DNA of 64,000 bases from Bin80 sp965207565 (GTDB lineage Bacteria; Bacteroidota; Rhodothermia; Rhodothermales; Bin80), in assembly GCA_965207565.1 (NCBI GenBank), contig CBDBMQ010000020.1, positions 186,001 to 250,000 on the forward strand, read 5' to 3'. Made by a program: the position numbers and the translations under genes. Shown here in pieces: positions 9,093-18,309 of this stretch (its first letter is position 1; each line of letters starts with the position of its first letter). Under the pieces are notes generated by a model, which saw only the letters and a list, made by a program, of their open reading frames with translations, ran no database searches and was not told the DNA's origin.

Positions 9093-10583
9093 ATGCGTAC
9101 GGTTTTTCAAACTCAGATGATGATTGGCACGGTTCCCATTGAGGAGATTGAACTGGACCTCAAGAGTCGGGACGATGTGATCGCCTATTTGTATGGTCTC
9201 CAGCAGATCTTCAAGGATCCTCGGACCCGTAAAAAGCTGTTTGCTCATCTGGACTCCGGCTACAATCCTATGGTCCGCAAGGATCGTGGACGTCCGGGAA
9301 TGGACTTGTGGCGGGTCTTGGTATTAGCGGGATTGCGGCAAGCGATCCACTGTGATTATGATCGTCTGGCCCTGTTGGCCAATGGATTGAAGGTGCTTCG
9401 CCAGATGATGGGACACAGCGATGAGGATGACACGCAGTACAACCGTCAGACGATCCAGGATAATGTGTCGGCCCTGTCGCCGGAGCTTCTTGAGCAGATC
9501 AATCAATTGGTGGTGAACAAGGGGCACGAGGCCGTGGGACACACCGAAGGGGATCTATTGAAGACACGAGGAGACTCCAAAGTCGTCAAAACAAATGTAG
9601 AATTTCCCACGGACGTGCGTCTGCTGTGGGATACGATTCGGTGTTTGCTCCGCGAGTGTGTCCGGGTATCGGAGCAGTTGAGGCTTCGGGGCTGGCGGCA
9701 GCATGCCTATCTTCAGAGAAAGACGTACGAACTATTTCAGTCGATTCGCACGGCTCGGCAGCACAAATCCAACCACAAGGGAGTGGAGGCATATCTGGAG
9801 TACTGTCGAAAGATCCAGGAGAAAGCGGAACAACTGCTTCATGAATTGGACGCACTTCTTTCTCCGTCCATGGATCCGAACAACGTGGGACAACCTTCCG
9901 AATTGGATCCAAAACAGCTGAGTCAACTGCGGAAATCAAAGGCGCGAATCGTGGAATTGGTCGCCTATGTGGTGAAATTTACGGATCAAATTGATCGTCG
10001 CATTCTGCGAGGAGAAACGATTCCCCCGCAGGAGAAGGTGTTGTCTATTTTCAAACCGCATACGCGTTGGATCAAGAAAGGGAAGTCTGGCGTGGTATGC
10101 GAGTTAGGGGTTCCGGTTGCGATGATTGAGGATGAGCATCAATTTGTTCTGGGGCACGAAATTATCTGGACGGGGACGGATAAGGATGTGGCTGTATCCT
10201 TGATTAAGTCGGTGCAGGCGATCTATCCAGACGCTCGGAGTTGCTCCTTGGATCGGGGCTTTTACAGTCCTGCAACGTTTGACGAGTTGGATCAGTTGTT
10301 AGAGGTCAACGCAACGCTGAAGAAGGGGCGTTGCACGAAAGAGGAGCAGCAACGTCAGGCAACGGACTCGTTCAAGCAAGGACGGAAAGGGCATTCGGCG
10401 GTGGAATCTGCGCTGAACAATTTAGACCAACGAGGATGGGATGTGGTGCGTGAAGTGAGTCCAGAGAGCTTTGCTCGGGTGGTCGGTACCGCCGTACTGG
10501 CGGCCAATCTCCACCGGTTAGGACGTCTGGTTCGCAACCAGGAACAGGAACGTGCCAAACGCCGACGACGGCGTGCAGCGTAG
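9093..10583 (+). CDS. Transposase of an ISNCY-like family
   Basis: The 496-aa protein opens with a helical DNA-binding region including SRDDVIAYLYGLQQIF and GRPGMDLWRVLVLAGLRQA, continues with VKTNVEFPTDVRLLWDTIR, and has a C-terminal catalytic region with SLDRGFYSP and KKGRCTKEE. This resembles transposases grouped under ISNCY. Acidic residues in TNVEFPTD, SLDRGF and the helical GHSAVESALNNL segment are candidate DDE residues. It lies between perfect inverted repeats and shows no frameshift, so it is probably functional. The family name is from memory of the pattern, the transposase role is firm. Confidence 0.82.
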   Translation: MRTVFQTQMMIGTVPIEEIELDLKSRDDVIAYLYGLQQIFKDPRTRKKLFAHLDSGYNPMVRKDRGRPGMDLWRVLVLAGLRQAIHCDYDRLALLANGLKVLRQMMGHSDEDDTQYNRQTIQDNVSALSPELLEQINQLVVNKGHEAVGHTEGDLLKTRGDSKVVKTNVEFPTDVRLLWDTIRCLLRECVRVSEQLRLRGWRQHAYLQRKTYELFQSIRTARQHKSNHKGVEAYLEYCRKIQEKAEQLLHELDALLSPSMDPNNVGQPSELDPKQLSQLRKSKARIVELVAYVVKFTDQIDRRILRGETIPPQEKVLSIFKPHTRWIKKGKSGVVCELGVPVAMIEDEHQFVLGHEIIWTGTDKDVAVSLIKSVQAIYPDARSCSLDRGFYSPATFDELDQLLEVNATLKKGRCTKEEQQRQATDSFKQGRKGHSAVESALNNLDQRGWDVVREVSPESFARVVGTAVLAANLHRLGRLVRNQEQERAKRRRRRAA

Positions 10584-10800
10584 AAAGCCTCTGAAATCGC
10601 GTTAAAACACGACCGCGCGTTCGGCGCGGATGGCAGAGCTACGTTCGGACCGCACGAAATCTGCTGATTTAGCGTCGGAACACGACCAAAACAGACACGG
10701 AACGGACAGAATGGATACGGTGCTTCCAATGTTTGTCATATGACAGAAAAAAATGAACCAACATTCTTAATTTCTGCTGAATCAAAATTTGAAAAACAGC

Positions 10801-10823
10801 TATTTCCTGCCAAGCACTAATTA
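10801..10823 (-). repeat. Right terminal inverted repeat
   Basis: Reverse complement of the left end at 8849-8871 over all 23 bases. Its outer TTA doubles as the stop codon of the minus-strand bacilliredoxin gene. Confidence 0.85.
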
Positions 10824-11339
10824 GCGGACGATTGAACGAAACGACGACGAAATGGGACTTTCAGCGTGACTGCCCACCGTGTCGGGGCTCTCAGGACCGT
10901 CTTCTGCAGTCTCATCGGTCCCACAAAACCGATCAAATGCCTGAACTAAATCCATTGCAATCGCCTCGGCACTGCGCCCCTCAATGTGCCTGCGTTCAAT
11001 AACATATACTACTTCCCCACCCTTAATGAGTGCCATAAACGGGGATGACGGAGGAATGCCGACCAGGAAATCCCGTGCAGAGACGGTCGCCTCAAGGTCC
11101 TGTCCTGCAAAAACCGTTACCATCCGATCCGGCTTCGTTTCATTCTGCATGGCCAAGCCAACAGCAGGACGCGCCATGGCAGCGGCACACCCACATATAG
11201 AGTTGATCACCAGCAGCATTGTCTGACCGGGGGTCATATCAAATGCGCTCGCTACCTGCTCGGCCGTTCGCAATTCCTCAACACCCAATCGGGTGAGCTC
11301 CTGGCGCATTGGAGATACAAGATGTTCTGGATATGGCAT
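10821..11339 (-). CDS. Bacilliredoxin (BrxA/BrxB, YphP/YqiW family)
   Basis: The protein matches the bacilliredoxin family, with the CGC redox motif in NSICGCAAAMARPAVG and the conserved segments MTVFAGQDLEATVSARDFL-type and PSSPFMALIKGGEVVYVIERRH. The family uses a thioredoxin-like fold to remove or carry thiol adducts on proteins during oxidative stress. At 172 aa it is longer than the usual roughly 145 because of a polar C-terminal tail. The insertion sequence sits right at its TAA stop. Removing the element together with one TA still leaves CGC TAA, so the coding sequence appears unaltered. Confidence 0.85.
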   Translation of the reverse strand: MPYPEHLVSPMRQELTRLGVEELRTAEQVASAFDMTPGQTMLLVINSICGCAAAMARPAVGLAMQNETKPDRMVTVFAGQDLEATVSARDFLVGIPPSSPFMALIKGGEVVYVIERRHIEGRSAEAIAMDLVQAFDRFCGTDETAEDGPESPDTVGSHAESPISSSFRSIVR

Positions 11340-11457
11340 AGTAAAAATAGATGATGAACCGAAAATGCTCCCTGTGTGTACTATTGAAAGGTTCGGATTG
11401 ATCCTCTAAGGCCAAATTCAAGAACTCGCACCAACCATTCACAAAATCATTTGCCCC

Positions 11458-12027
11458 ATGCGTGCATATGTTCTTCTCTGCAGCATCTGCCTCGCAGGTT
11501 GCTCTCAAACCGAGCAACTAGGCACGCAGACATCATCGCCACTGCAGGCAGTTTCTTCCGTGAACCCCGCCATCCCTTCTGCAGCCATTGAGTCGGAATT
11601 ACGCGCCTTTGCAACATCCTGGCAGGGGACCCCGCACTTGGAGGGCGGAAACTCCAGATCAGGAATAGATGCCCCCGGACTTATCGTGGTGGTGGCGGAC
11701 CAGATACTTGGGCTGTCCCTTCCATATTCAACAGCACGGCAACTAGGATTCGGTCAAGAAGTTGAACGCAGTTCTCTCATGCCGGGCGATATTGTATTCT
11801 TCCGACCAACCAGCATGCCGAGACATGTGGGCATCTACCTTGGTTCGCAGGAATTTCTACATGCTTGGCCGGAAGATGGAGTGTCTATCGGACGTATGGA
11901 TGAACCGTACTGGAGTGGAGCCTACTGGGTTGGACGACGCGTCTTGGGGGCCCGGGATTCAGTGTCTACTCCCATTACGTCAGAGGAACCTCCAGACAGT
12001 CTCGGAAAACGGCGTGTAGGGTGGTAA
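11458..12027 (+). CDS. NlpC/P60-family lipoprotein lacking the catalytic cysteine
   Basis: A lipoprotein signal (lipobox LAGC, Cys15) precedes an NlpC/P60 domain: WQGTPHLEGGNSRSGID, then LMPGDIVFFRP, the catalytic-type His in PRHVGIYLG (H123) and FLHAWPEDGVSIG. In active cysteine peptidases of this family the nucleophile lies in a D-C-S-G motif; here it reads D71-A72-P73-G74 (codon GCC). It therefore cannot cleave peptidoglycan peptides in the usual way and is probably a cell-wall-binding or regulatory pseudoenzyme. It precedes greA by 21 bases. Confidence 0.82.
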   Translation: MRAYVLLCSICLAGCSQTEQLGTQTSSPLQAVSSVNPAIPSAAIESELRAFATSWQGTPHLEGGNSRSGIDAPGLIVVVADQILGLSLPYSTARQLGFGQEVERSSLMPGDIVFFRPTSMPRHVGIYLGSQEFLHAWPEDGVSIGRMDEPYWSGAYWVGRRVLGARDSVSTPITSEEPPDSLGKRRVGW

Positions 12028-12048
12028 CGATAATGAACTAACGTATGA

Positions 12049-12525
12049 ATGCCTGTTTACCTCACTGAAAAAGCACTTAATAAACTCAAAGCAGATATCC
12101 ACCACGCACGTACGGTGGAACGTAAGCGCATCTCGAATGAGATCGCCGAAGCCCGTGCACATGGGGATCTTTCAGAAAATGCCGAATATGATGCGGCCAA
12201 GGAAGCCCAGGGAAAGCATGAAGCACGCATCGCTCAGATGGAGAATACCCTGGCAGAGGCCCGGGTTCTCAACGAAGATGATGTGGATCCCTCCAAGGCC
12301 CGGATCCTGTCTACCGTACGCTTCAGAAACTCACGAACCGGCAAGGAAAAATCCGTAACGCTGGTGTCTGCGCCCGAGGCAGATATATCCAATGGACGGA
12401 TCCCGATTACCAGTCCCATCGGCAAGGGGCTCCTTGGGAAAGGGGTCGGTGAAGAAGCGATCATCCGTGTACCGGCAGGGGAGTTGCATGTGAAGATTCT
12501 GGAGATCACTCGAGATGGTCAATGA
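12049..12525 (+). CDS. greA: Transcription elongation factor GreA
   Basis: A 158-aa GreA/GreB protein with the N-terminal coiled coil carrying GDLSENAEYDAAKE at its tip (the acidic residues that reach the RNA polymerase active site and stimulate RNA cleavage), followed by the FKBP-like C-domain with SPIGKGLLGKGVGEEA. It rescues backtracked polymerase. Its stop overlaps the ltaE start (ATGA), so both are translated from one message. Confidence 0.95.
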   Translation: MPVYLTEKALNKLKADIHHARTVERKRISNEIAEARAHGDLSENAEYDAAKEAQGKHEARIAQMENTLAEARVLNEDDVDPSKARILSTVRFRNSRTGKEKSVTLVSAPEADISNGRIPITSPIGKGLLGKGVGEEAIIRVPAGELHVKILEITRDGQ

Positions 12526-13547
12526 TTGACCTGCGCAGTGACACGGTGACGCGTCCGTCTGCGGGGATGCGCCGTGCCATGGCACAAGCCGAAGTGGGGG
12601 ACGATGTCTTCGGAGAAGATCCGACCGTCAGAACACTTCAGGATACCGTTGCGAGCCTGCTCGGCAAAGAAGCTGCACTCTTTGTCCCCTCGGGGATGAT
12701 GGGGAACCAGTTGGGTATTCATGTACATACTCGGCCCGGCGATGAGGTGATCGTTGAACGAAAAAGTCACATATTCAACTATGAATCCGGAGCCGCCGGC
12801 AGCTTAAGCGGAGTTACGTTACATGTCATTGAGGGAAACGACGGCCGGTTCAGTAAACACCAACTTCTGGGTGCACTGCGGCACGGCCATTACTGGGAAT
12901 CAAATTCCACTCTGCTCTGCCTGGAAAATACGCTCAACATTGCTGGAGGACTGCTGAACCCGCTTGCAGAATTACAAGAACTGACCGCATGTGCACATGA
13001 ACATGGGCTGGCATGTCACCTTGATGGTGCCAGATTGTGGAACGCTTCGGTTGCTACCCAAATCCCGATGAAGGAGTATGCAGCCCCCTTTGATACGGTT
13101 ACGGTATGCCTTTCCAAGGGATTGGGAGCTCCAGTGGGATCCGTGTTTGCAGGTACAGAAAAAATGATCCAACGCGCCCATCGGCGTCGAAAAGAGTTGG
13201 GGGCAGGAATGCGTCAGACAGGTATCCTCGCTGCCGCCGGGCTCTATGCAATAGAGCATCATCTCCCCGACCTTGAACAGGATCATATTCACGCTCGGCA
13301 GCTGGCAGATGGTTTAGCCGCTTTCTCATCCATTCAGGTTCGTGCTCCACAGACCAATATCGTTCTGGTCTCCCTCACAGATACAGAACTCACAACCGAC
13401 ACACTGCTGAAACGCCTCCATGATCAAGCAATAGCGATGGTGGCAGTCGGGCCCGATACAATCAGAGCCACGGTTCACCGGGACCTCACGACTCAGGAGA
13501 TCAACACGGCCATTCTGGCGGTTGAGCAGGCACTTAAACGACCGTAA
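12522..13547 (+). CDS. ltaE: Low-specificity L-threonine aldolase
   Basis: The 341-aa PLP enzyme begins with the family hallmark MIDLRSDTVTRPSAGMRRAM and has GDDVFGEDPTVRTL, HLDGARLWNA (Asp contacting PLP) and the Schiff-base lysine in CLSKGLGAPVGS. It cleaves L-threonine or L-allo-threonine to glycine and acetaldehyde. Four-base overlap with greA upstream; convergent with the FAH-family gene, whose 3' end it overlaps by 14 bases. Confidence 0.93.
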   Translation: MIDLRSDTVTRPSAGMRRAMAQAEVGDDVFGEDPTVRTLQDTVASLLGKEAALFVPSGMMGNQLGIHVHTRPGDEVIVERKSHIFNYESGAAGSLSGVTLHVIEGNDGRFSKHQLLGALRHGHYWESNSTLLCLENTLNIAGGLLNPLAELQELTACAHEHGLACHLDGARLWNASVATQIPMKEYAAPFDTVTVCLSKGLGAPVGSVFAGTEKMIQRAHRRRKELGAGMRQTGILAAAGLYAIEHHLPDLEQDHIHARQLADGLAAFSSIQVRAPQTNIVLVSLTDTELTTDTLLKRLHDQAIAMVAVGPDTIRATVHRDLTTQEINTAILAVEQALKRP

Positions 13548-14187
13548 CCGTGAGCGGGGGCAGCGAAGCACAGATTGCTTCCAGCCGATCTCCCTTCGCA
13601 ACCTGACCAACTCCCTCGGGAGTGCCGGTATACAACAGGTCCCCGTGCTCTAATGTAAAGATTTGAGAGCAGTACGCAATTAGGTGAGCAATCGAGAATA
13701 TCATATCCTGCGTATCTCCATGCTGTCTCGTAACACCATTGACATTCAACGTCAGTGTCAACTGCTGAGGATCGCCAACTTCAACTGCGGGAACCAGTTC
13801 TCCAAGGGGAGCAAATGTGTCAAACCCCTTCGCAACACTCCAAGGCTTCCCCTTCCTCTTTGCTTCAGATTGCAAGTCCCGTGCCGTCATATCCAATCCG
13901 ACCGCATAGGCCGTCACATACTCAAGGCTGCGATTCAATGGAATATCCCTGCCATTGCGTCCAATCATGGCAACCAATTCCACTTCGTGGTGCACGTTCG
14001 AGGTCATCGAAGGGAGCCGAATTGACTCCGGCATGCGTATAATCGCAGTGGATGGCTTTAGAAAAATGATCGGATGCTTCGGAACTGCGGCGCTCATTTC
14101 TGCAGCATGCTGTGCGTAGTTGCGACCGATGCAGAGTACCTTGCCGACACGCACCTGTTCTGCGGTAGATGGATCAGTCAGTATCAT
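13534..14187 (-). CDS. Fumarylacetoacetate hydrolase family protein (acylpyruvase/oxaloacetate decarboxylase type)
   Basis: The 217-aa length and motifs fit the small FAH proteins (FAHD1/YcgM-like): KVLCIGRNYAQHAAEM at the start, metal ligands in VHHEVELVAMIG and VGLDMTARDLQ, then KGFDTFAPLG and LYTGTPEGVG. Members hydrolyse acylpyruvates or decarboxylate oxaloacetate using Mg2+. The gene overlaps the ltaE end on the opposite strand, so the two 3' ends share DNA. Confidence 0.85.
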   Translation of the reverse strand: MILTDPSTAEQVRVGKVLCIGRNYAQHAAEMSAAVPKHPIIFLKPSTAIIRMPESIRLPSMTSNVHHEVELVAMIGRNGRDIPLNRSLEYVTAYAVGLDMTARDLQSEAKRKGKPWSVAKGFDTFAPLGELVPAVEVGDPQQLTLTLNVNGVTRQHGDTQDMIFSIAHLIAYCSQIFTLEHGDLLYTGTPEGVGQVAKGDRLEAICASLPPLTVTVV

Positions 14188-14279
14188 CGAAATAACTTGG
14201 GGAACCTCTTATATGTCAAAGCATAACATTGGGCTACCGAAAATTTGCGCGTCGAGTTGACGCTCTTATACTATAATCA

Positions 14280-14600
14280 ATGTTTGCAGTTGTTAATATT
14301 AGCGGAAAGCAATATCGCGTTGCCGAGGAAGATACACTTTTCATTCCCTACGCGGCGGAGGCCAAGGAGGGAGATACGCTTCATTTCCCCGAAGTCCTCC
14401 TGGTGGCTGATCAGGACGACATAAAAATTGGACGCCCCCATGTCGCCGGCGCACAGGTGGTCGGCGAGGTGATTCAGCATGTCCGGGGAGATAAAATCGT
14501 CGTTTTCAAGAAAAAACGCCGCAAGCGTTACAAGGTGAAACACGGCCACCGGCAACGGTATACTCAGATCCGGATTTCATCGCTCTCCATCGGAGAATAG
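14280..14600 (+). CDS. rplU: 50S ribosomal protein L21
   Basis: The 106-aa protein starts MFAVVNISGKQYRVAEED and ends with the RNA-binding segment KKKRRKRYKVKHGHRQRYT, both diagnostic of L21. It is first in the usual rplU-rpmA pair. A TATACTATAATC stretch ends only a few bases before the ATG, so the mRNA leader may be very short. Confidence 0.97.
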   Translation: MFAVVNISGKQYRVAEEDTLFIPYAAEAKEGDTLHFPEVLLVADQDDIKIGRPHVAGAQVVGEVIQHVRGDKIVVFKKKRRKRYKVKHGHRQRYTQIRISSLSIGE

Positions 14601-14612
14601 ACAAGAATTATT

Positions 14613-14876
14613 ATGGCACATAAGAAAGGACTAGGCTCCACTAAGAACGGTCGTGACTCCAAGCCCAAGATGCTTGGCGTCAAAGTATATGCCGGCCAGC
14701 ACATTTCGGCTGGGGGTATTATCGTGCGTCAGCGGGGCACACGAATCCATCCAGGCATCAATGTCGGTAGGGGTGGCGACGATACACTCTTTGCTCGTGC
14801 AGAAGGAATTGTCCGGTTCGCGAGTGGACGCAAAGACCGCAAGATGGTTCATGTTGACCCCGTCGCATCGGCCTGA
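14613..14876 (+). CDS. rpmA: 50S ribosomal protein L27
   Basis: The 87-aa protein begins MAHKKGLGSTKNGRDS and has GVKVYAGQHISAGGIIVRQR and GDDTLFARAEG, the L27 pattern. The N-terminus reaches the peptidyl-transferase centre. There is no Firmicutes-type N-terminal extension needing cleavage. It lies 12 bases after rplU. Confidence 0.97.
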   Translation: MAHKKGLGSTKNGRDSKPKMLGVKVYAGQHISAGGIIVRQRGTRIHPGINVGRGGDDTLFARAEGIVRFASGRKDRKMVHVDPVASA

Positions 14877-14943
14877 TTCTCTGAAAGTTCCGTCTTGGAA
14901 CTCAGCACCGACTATGGTATCGAACTAACGCGTAATCGGCCCA

Positions 14944-17040
14944 ATGGGTACAATGAATCGTATGCGGGAAAACACGGGAATTGTCCTGTGGATTCTCGTT
15001 ATTTCCTTTGGTGGTCTTTGGGTACTTCAAGACTCTGGTGTTTTTGACACCATCGGCACGGACCCTCTCGGTAAAGTGATTGTAGTTGATGGTGACCCCA
15101 TCACCCGAGAGATTTACAGCCGACAGCTGGAAGCACAGCTTGAACAAGTAAGACGCTCCAATAACGGAAACGTATTACCGCAGCAGTTAGAGGCTGAGCG
15201 TGAACGGGCGTTTAATGCTCTGGTGGAAAACAAGCTGCGCGAACACATGATGGATGAGATTGGTGTGACGGTCAGTGACACCGAGGTCCGGGAACTCATT
15301 CTTGGTGAAAATCCCCATTGGATTGTGCAGCAAAATTTTTCTGATGGTCAGGGGGGAATCAATCGTGCGATCCTGCAGAACGTGATTGATGATCCGTCTC
15401 AGGCACAGGCACTCATCCAATTAGAGCAGTTTATCCGGCTTGAGCGCCGCGAACAGCGGTTGAATCAGCTTTTGGAAGCGTCTGTGCGCGTATCAGAGGC
15501 CGATGCGAAAGCAACCTGGAAACTTGAGCAAAAACGTGCGGATGCTGAATTTTTCTTCCTAAGGTATGCAGACGTACCGGACTCCCTCGTCACAGTTACC
15601 GACCGTGACGTATCCCGGTATTACTCAGATAACCGGGAAGATTACGCTAGAGAACGACTCTATTCCGTACAGATTGCATCGCTCTCCAGATTGCCCTCAC
15701 AGGAGGACACGCTTGCGATCATGCAGGAGATTGAGCGTCTGCGTCAAGGCTTTGAAGAAACCGACAACGATTCGCTGTTCCTTGCCCAGTCTGCCAGTGA
15801 GGTGAACTGGTCAGATAATTTTCTCGGTGCCTCCACCTTGTCACCAGCAGAGTTGAGCGTTCTCTTTGAACAAGGCACGGTGCCCCAGGAGGGAGATATT
15901 GTCGGTCCGATTATCGTCAATGGTCAAGCACAACTGATCAAGATTGCAGCCACGCGCGCCGCCGAAGAGAGCCATGTCCGTGCACGCCACATCCTAGTGA
16001 ATGCCGATGACGATCCTATCGCCGCACGTGCCTCTATACAGGATATTCGACGCAGACTTCAGTCAGGAGAAAACTTCGAAGCGGTGGCCATTGAGATGAG
16101 CGACGATCCGGGGAGTGGCTCGAATGGTGGAGATCTTGGATGGTTTGGACCGGGCAGAATGGTCGAAGCCTTTGAAGATGCCGCCCTTGGAGCAGACATT
16201 GGAACCTTGGTCGGCCCCATTGAAACAAACTTTGGGTTCCACCTGATTGAAGTTACGCATCGAGCACCCGTGGATGTTCAATTATCCCGGCTGGCTTACG
16301 CCATTGATGTGTCCGTTGCTACGCTGAACAACCTTCAGGAATCCCTGGAAGATTTGCGTTACTATGCCGAAGAGGAAGGTGATTTTATGAGTGAAGCCGA
16401 ACGGCGCGGCATTGCGACTGAGTCCCTGCAAATTCAGGATGGACAGACATCCATTCCCGGATTCGGTCAAAGCTTTTCGATTGAAGCATTTTTGCGTGAC
16501 GCAGACGTTGGAGATATTAGCCCCGTCATTGAACTCAATGAGGTTGCACTGGTCGTGCATGTCGTTGAAATTGAATCCGCAGGATACGAGCCACTTGAGA
16601 TGGTTAAAGCACAAGTGAGACAGCTTGCAACCTTGGAGAAAAAGCGCGAGCATCAGGTAAATCGGTTGCAATCCGCTTATGATTCTGGAGGATTCAATGG
16701 ACTTGCCGATGCACTCGAACTAGGCCCACAACTTGCTTCGGGCGTATCCTTTGACAATCCCGTTGTCAGTGGATTAGGGCGGGACTATCGATTTGTTGGC
16801 GCAGCCCTGGGACTGGATGCCGGAGAAGATTCCGGGGTACTGATAGGAGACAATGGAGCCTATGTCATCCGTACGAACGCAGTTAGCGAACCTCCTGAAA
16901 TCTCAGACGACGAACTCGAAAACCTGCTGGCTGACCTCACTAGAGATCAACAGAGCCTTGTTCTCCAAGGCTGGGTCACTACGCTTCGAGAGTCTGCGAA
17001 AATTGAGGATCTAAGAACCGATTTACTGCCTCTGCAGTAA
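14944..17040 (+). CDS. PpiD/SurA-like periplasmic peptidyl-prolyl isomerase
   Basis: The 698-aa protein has one N-terminal membrane anchor (about residues 12-30, IVLWILVISFGGLWVL), a SurA_N-type chaperone region (about 40-200) and a parvulin domain (about 340-440) with HVRARHILVNADDD, FEAVAIEMSDDPGS and GGDLGWFGPGRMVEAFEDA. A second, degenerate PPIase-like segment may follow. This is the PpiD layout: an inner-membrane-anchored foldase that helps proteins leaving the Sec channel. It follows rpmA by 67 bases. Confidence 0.88.
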   Translation: MGTMNRMRENTGIVLWILVISFGGLWVLQDSGVFDTIGTDPLGKVIVVDGDPITREIYSRQLEAQLEQVRRSNNGNVLPQQLEAERERAFNALVENKLREHMMDEIGVTVSDTEVRELILGENPHWIVQQNFSDGQGGINRAILQNVIDDPSQAQALIQLEQFIRLERREQRLNQLLEASVRVSEADAKATWKLEQKRADAEFFFLRYADVPDSLVTVTDRDVSRYYSDNREDYARERLYSVQIASLSRLPSQEDTLAIMQEIERLRQGFEETDNDSLFLAQSASEVNWSDNFLGASTLSPAELSVLFEQGTVPQEGDIVGPIIVNGQAQLIKIAATRAAEESHVRARHILVNADDDPIAARASIQDIRRRLQSGENFEAVAIEMSDDPGSGSNGGDLGWFGPGRMVEAFEDAALGADIGTLVGPIETNFGFHLIEVTHRAPVDVQLSRLAYAIDVSVATLNNLQESLEDLRYYAEEEGDFMSEAERRGIATESLQIQDGQTSIPGFGQSFSIEAFLRDADVGDISPVIELNEVALVVHVVEIESAGYEPLEMVKAQVRQLATLEKKREHQVNRLQSAYDSGGFNGLADALELGPQLASGVSFDNPVVSGLGRDYRFVGAALGLDAGEDSGVLIGDNGAYVIRTNAVSEPPEISDDELENLLADLTRDQQSLVLQGWVTTLRESAKIEDLRTDLLPLQ

Positions 17041-17120
17041 CATTTTCCATTGCCATCCGGTGGTGGAAGGTTCTTCCCATTTCCAAAAGTTCACTGCGCT
17101 TGGGGTGTCAGAAATAGATC

Positions 17121-18284
17121 TCAACCCATGTGGGCAGATGTTATCCTGTCAAGTGCCTGTTCCAAGTCCTCAAGCAAGTCTTCGGAATCTTCAACCCCAA
17201 TAGATAAACGAACGAGACGATCACTTATCCCGAGGTTGGCACGTTCCTCCGGGGTTAGTGCACCGTGCGACATGGTTGCAGGATGCCCAATCAGGCTTTC
17301 TACCCCGCCGAGGCTCTCGGCAAACGTGAAGACTCGCAGCGAATGCAAAACCTCTCTTGTCTGGTGCGATGACGATGTCCTGAGTACAGCAGACAGCATT
17401 CCCCCAAAATCCATCATTTGCTTTTTTGCCAAACCATATCCCGGATCTGACTCTAGCCCCGGATAATTGACCCGTGCAACTTTCGGATGGCCATCAAGAT
17501 ACGCTGCAACCGCCCGTGCATTGGAGCAGTGGCGTTCCATACGAACATGAAGGGTTTTTGCACCTCGGAGCACGAGAAAACAATCCATCGGACCGGGTAT
17601 CGCGCCCACGCACTTGACCTGAAAACGTAAATGATCTGCCCACTCTTCGTTGTTCGTACACACAAAACCGCCGATAAGATCTGAATGGCCGCCAAGATAC
17701 TTGGTCGTGGAATGAAGGACCAGGTCCGCACCCAAAGAAAGCGGCTGCTGCAGGTACGGCGAAGCAAACGTGTTATCTACTACGACCGCTGCATCTACGG
17801 AATGGGCACATGCGGCAATGGCCTGAATGTCCATAACCTGGATCAAAGGATTTGTAGGGGATTCTATCCAGACTATCCTGGTTGCAGGATTCACTGACTG
17901 CGCCACTGCATCCATGCTGGTCAGATCCGTAAAGGTCACCTGCGCCCCCATGGGAGCGAGTACAAGCTTTAGATAGCGATAATTCCCCCCGTACATATCT
18001 TCAGAGGCAACAATGTGATCTCCGGGGCGCAGCGCCCGCAGAATTGCATCGGTTGCAGACATTCCTGAGGCAAAAGCGATCCCGTGTGCTGCACTTTCAA
18101 GACTCGCGAGATTCTCTTCCAACATCGTTCGTGTCGGATTTGCTGCCCGCCCATATTCATACGCAGTCGTACTGCCCGCAGGCGGCTGCCTGTAGGTGGA
18201 GGTTTGATAGATCGGTGGCATGATTGAGCCAGTGGCCTCATCCGGGTTCTGACCGGCATGTACGGCCCGCGTTGCAAAACGCAT
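17121..18284 (-). CDS. Cys/Met-metabolism PLP enzyme (cystathionine gamma-synthase/lyase type)
   Basis: Conserved segments are TRAVHAGQNPDEATGSI at the start, YEYGRAANPTRTMLEENLA, VVDNTFASPYLQQPL, the PLP lysine in HSTTKYLGGHSDLIGG, and RLSIGVEDSEDLLEDL at the end. These belong to the trans-sulphuration family, which makes or splits cystathionine. The longest frame runs upstream to 18425 but would overlap the TPR gene. The ATG at 18284 gives the normal length (about 387 aa) and starts 25 bases after that gene's stop. Synthase and lyase cannot be separated with confidence. Confidence 0.87.
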   Translation of the reverse strand: MRFATRAVHAGQNPDEATGSIMPPIYQTSTYRQPPAGSTTAYEYGRAANPTRTMLEENLASLESAAHGIAFASGMSATDAILRALRPGDHIVASEDMYGGNYRYLKLVLAPMGAQVTFTDLTSMDAVAQSVNPATRIVWIESPTNPLIQVMDIQAIAACAHSVDAAVVVDNTFASPYLQQPLSLGADLVLHSTTKYLGGHSDLIGGFVCTNNEEWADHLRFQVKCVGAIPGPMDCFLVLRGAKTLHVRMERHCSNARAVAAYLDGHPKVARVNYPGLESDPGYGLAKKQMMDFGGMLSAVLRTSSSHQTREVLHSLRVFTFAESLGGVESLIGHPATMSHGALTPEERANLGISDRLVRLSIGVEDSEDLLEDLEQALDRITSAHMG

Positions 18285-18309
18285 GGGTTTGATGAAAATT
18301 TGGTGGTGG

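Larger units (their letters stand above)
8849..10823 (+). mobile_element. Complete insertion sequence (ISNCY-like), about 1.97 kb
   Basis: The element is bounded by 23-bp perfect inverted repeats and contains one intact transposase gene with about 240 bases before it and 220 after it. The outermost bases are TAATTA on both sides, so an insertion with a 2-bp TA target duplication is possible but cannot be separated from the palindromic repeat end. Perfect ends and an intact ORF suggest a recent insertion. Confidence 0.85.

Noticed and set aside
14245..14277. Promoter TTGCGC - 16 bp - TATACT (overlapping TATAAT) before rplU
   Set aside because: The -10 would lie only a few bases before the ATG, giving an almost leaderless mRNA. 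AT-rich matches are common and I cannot tell this from chance.
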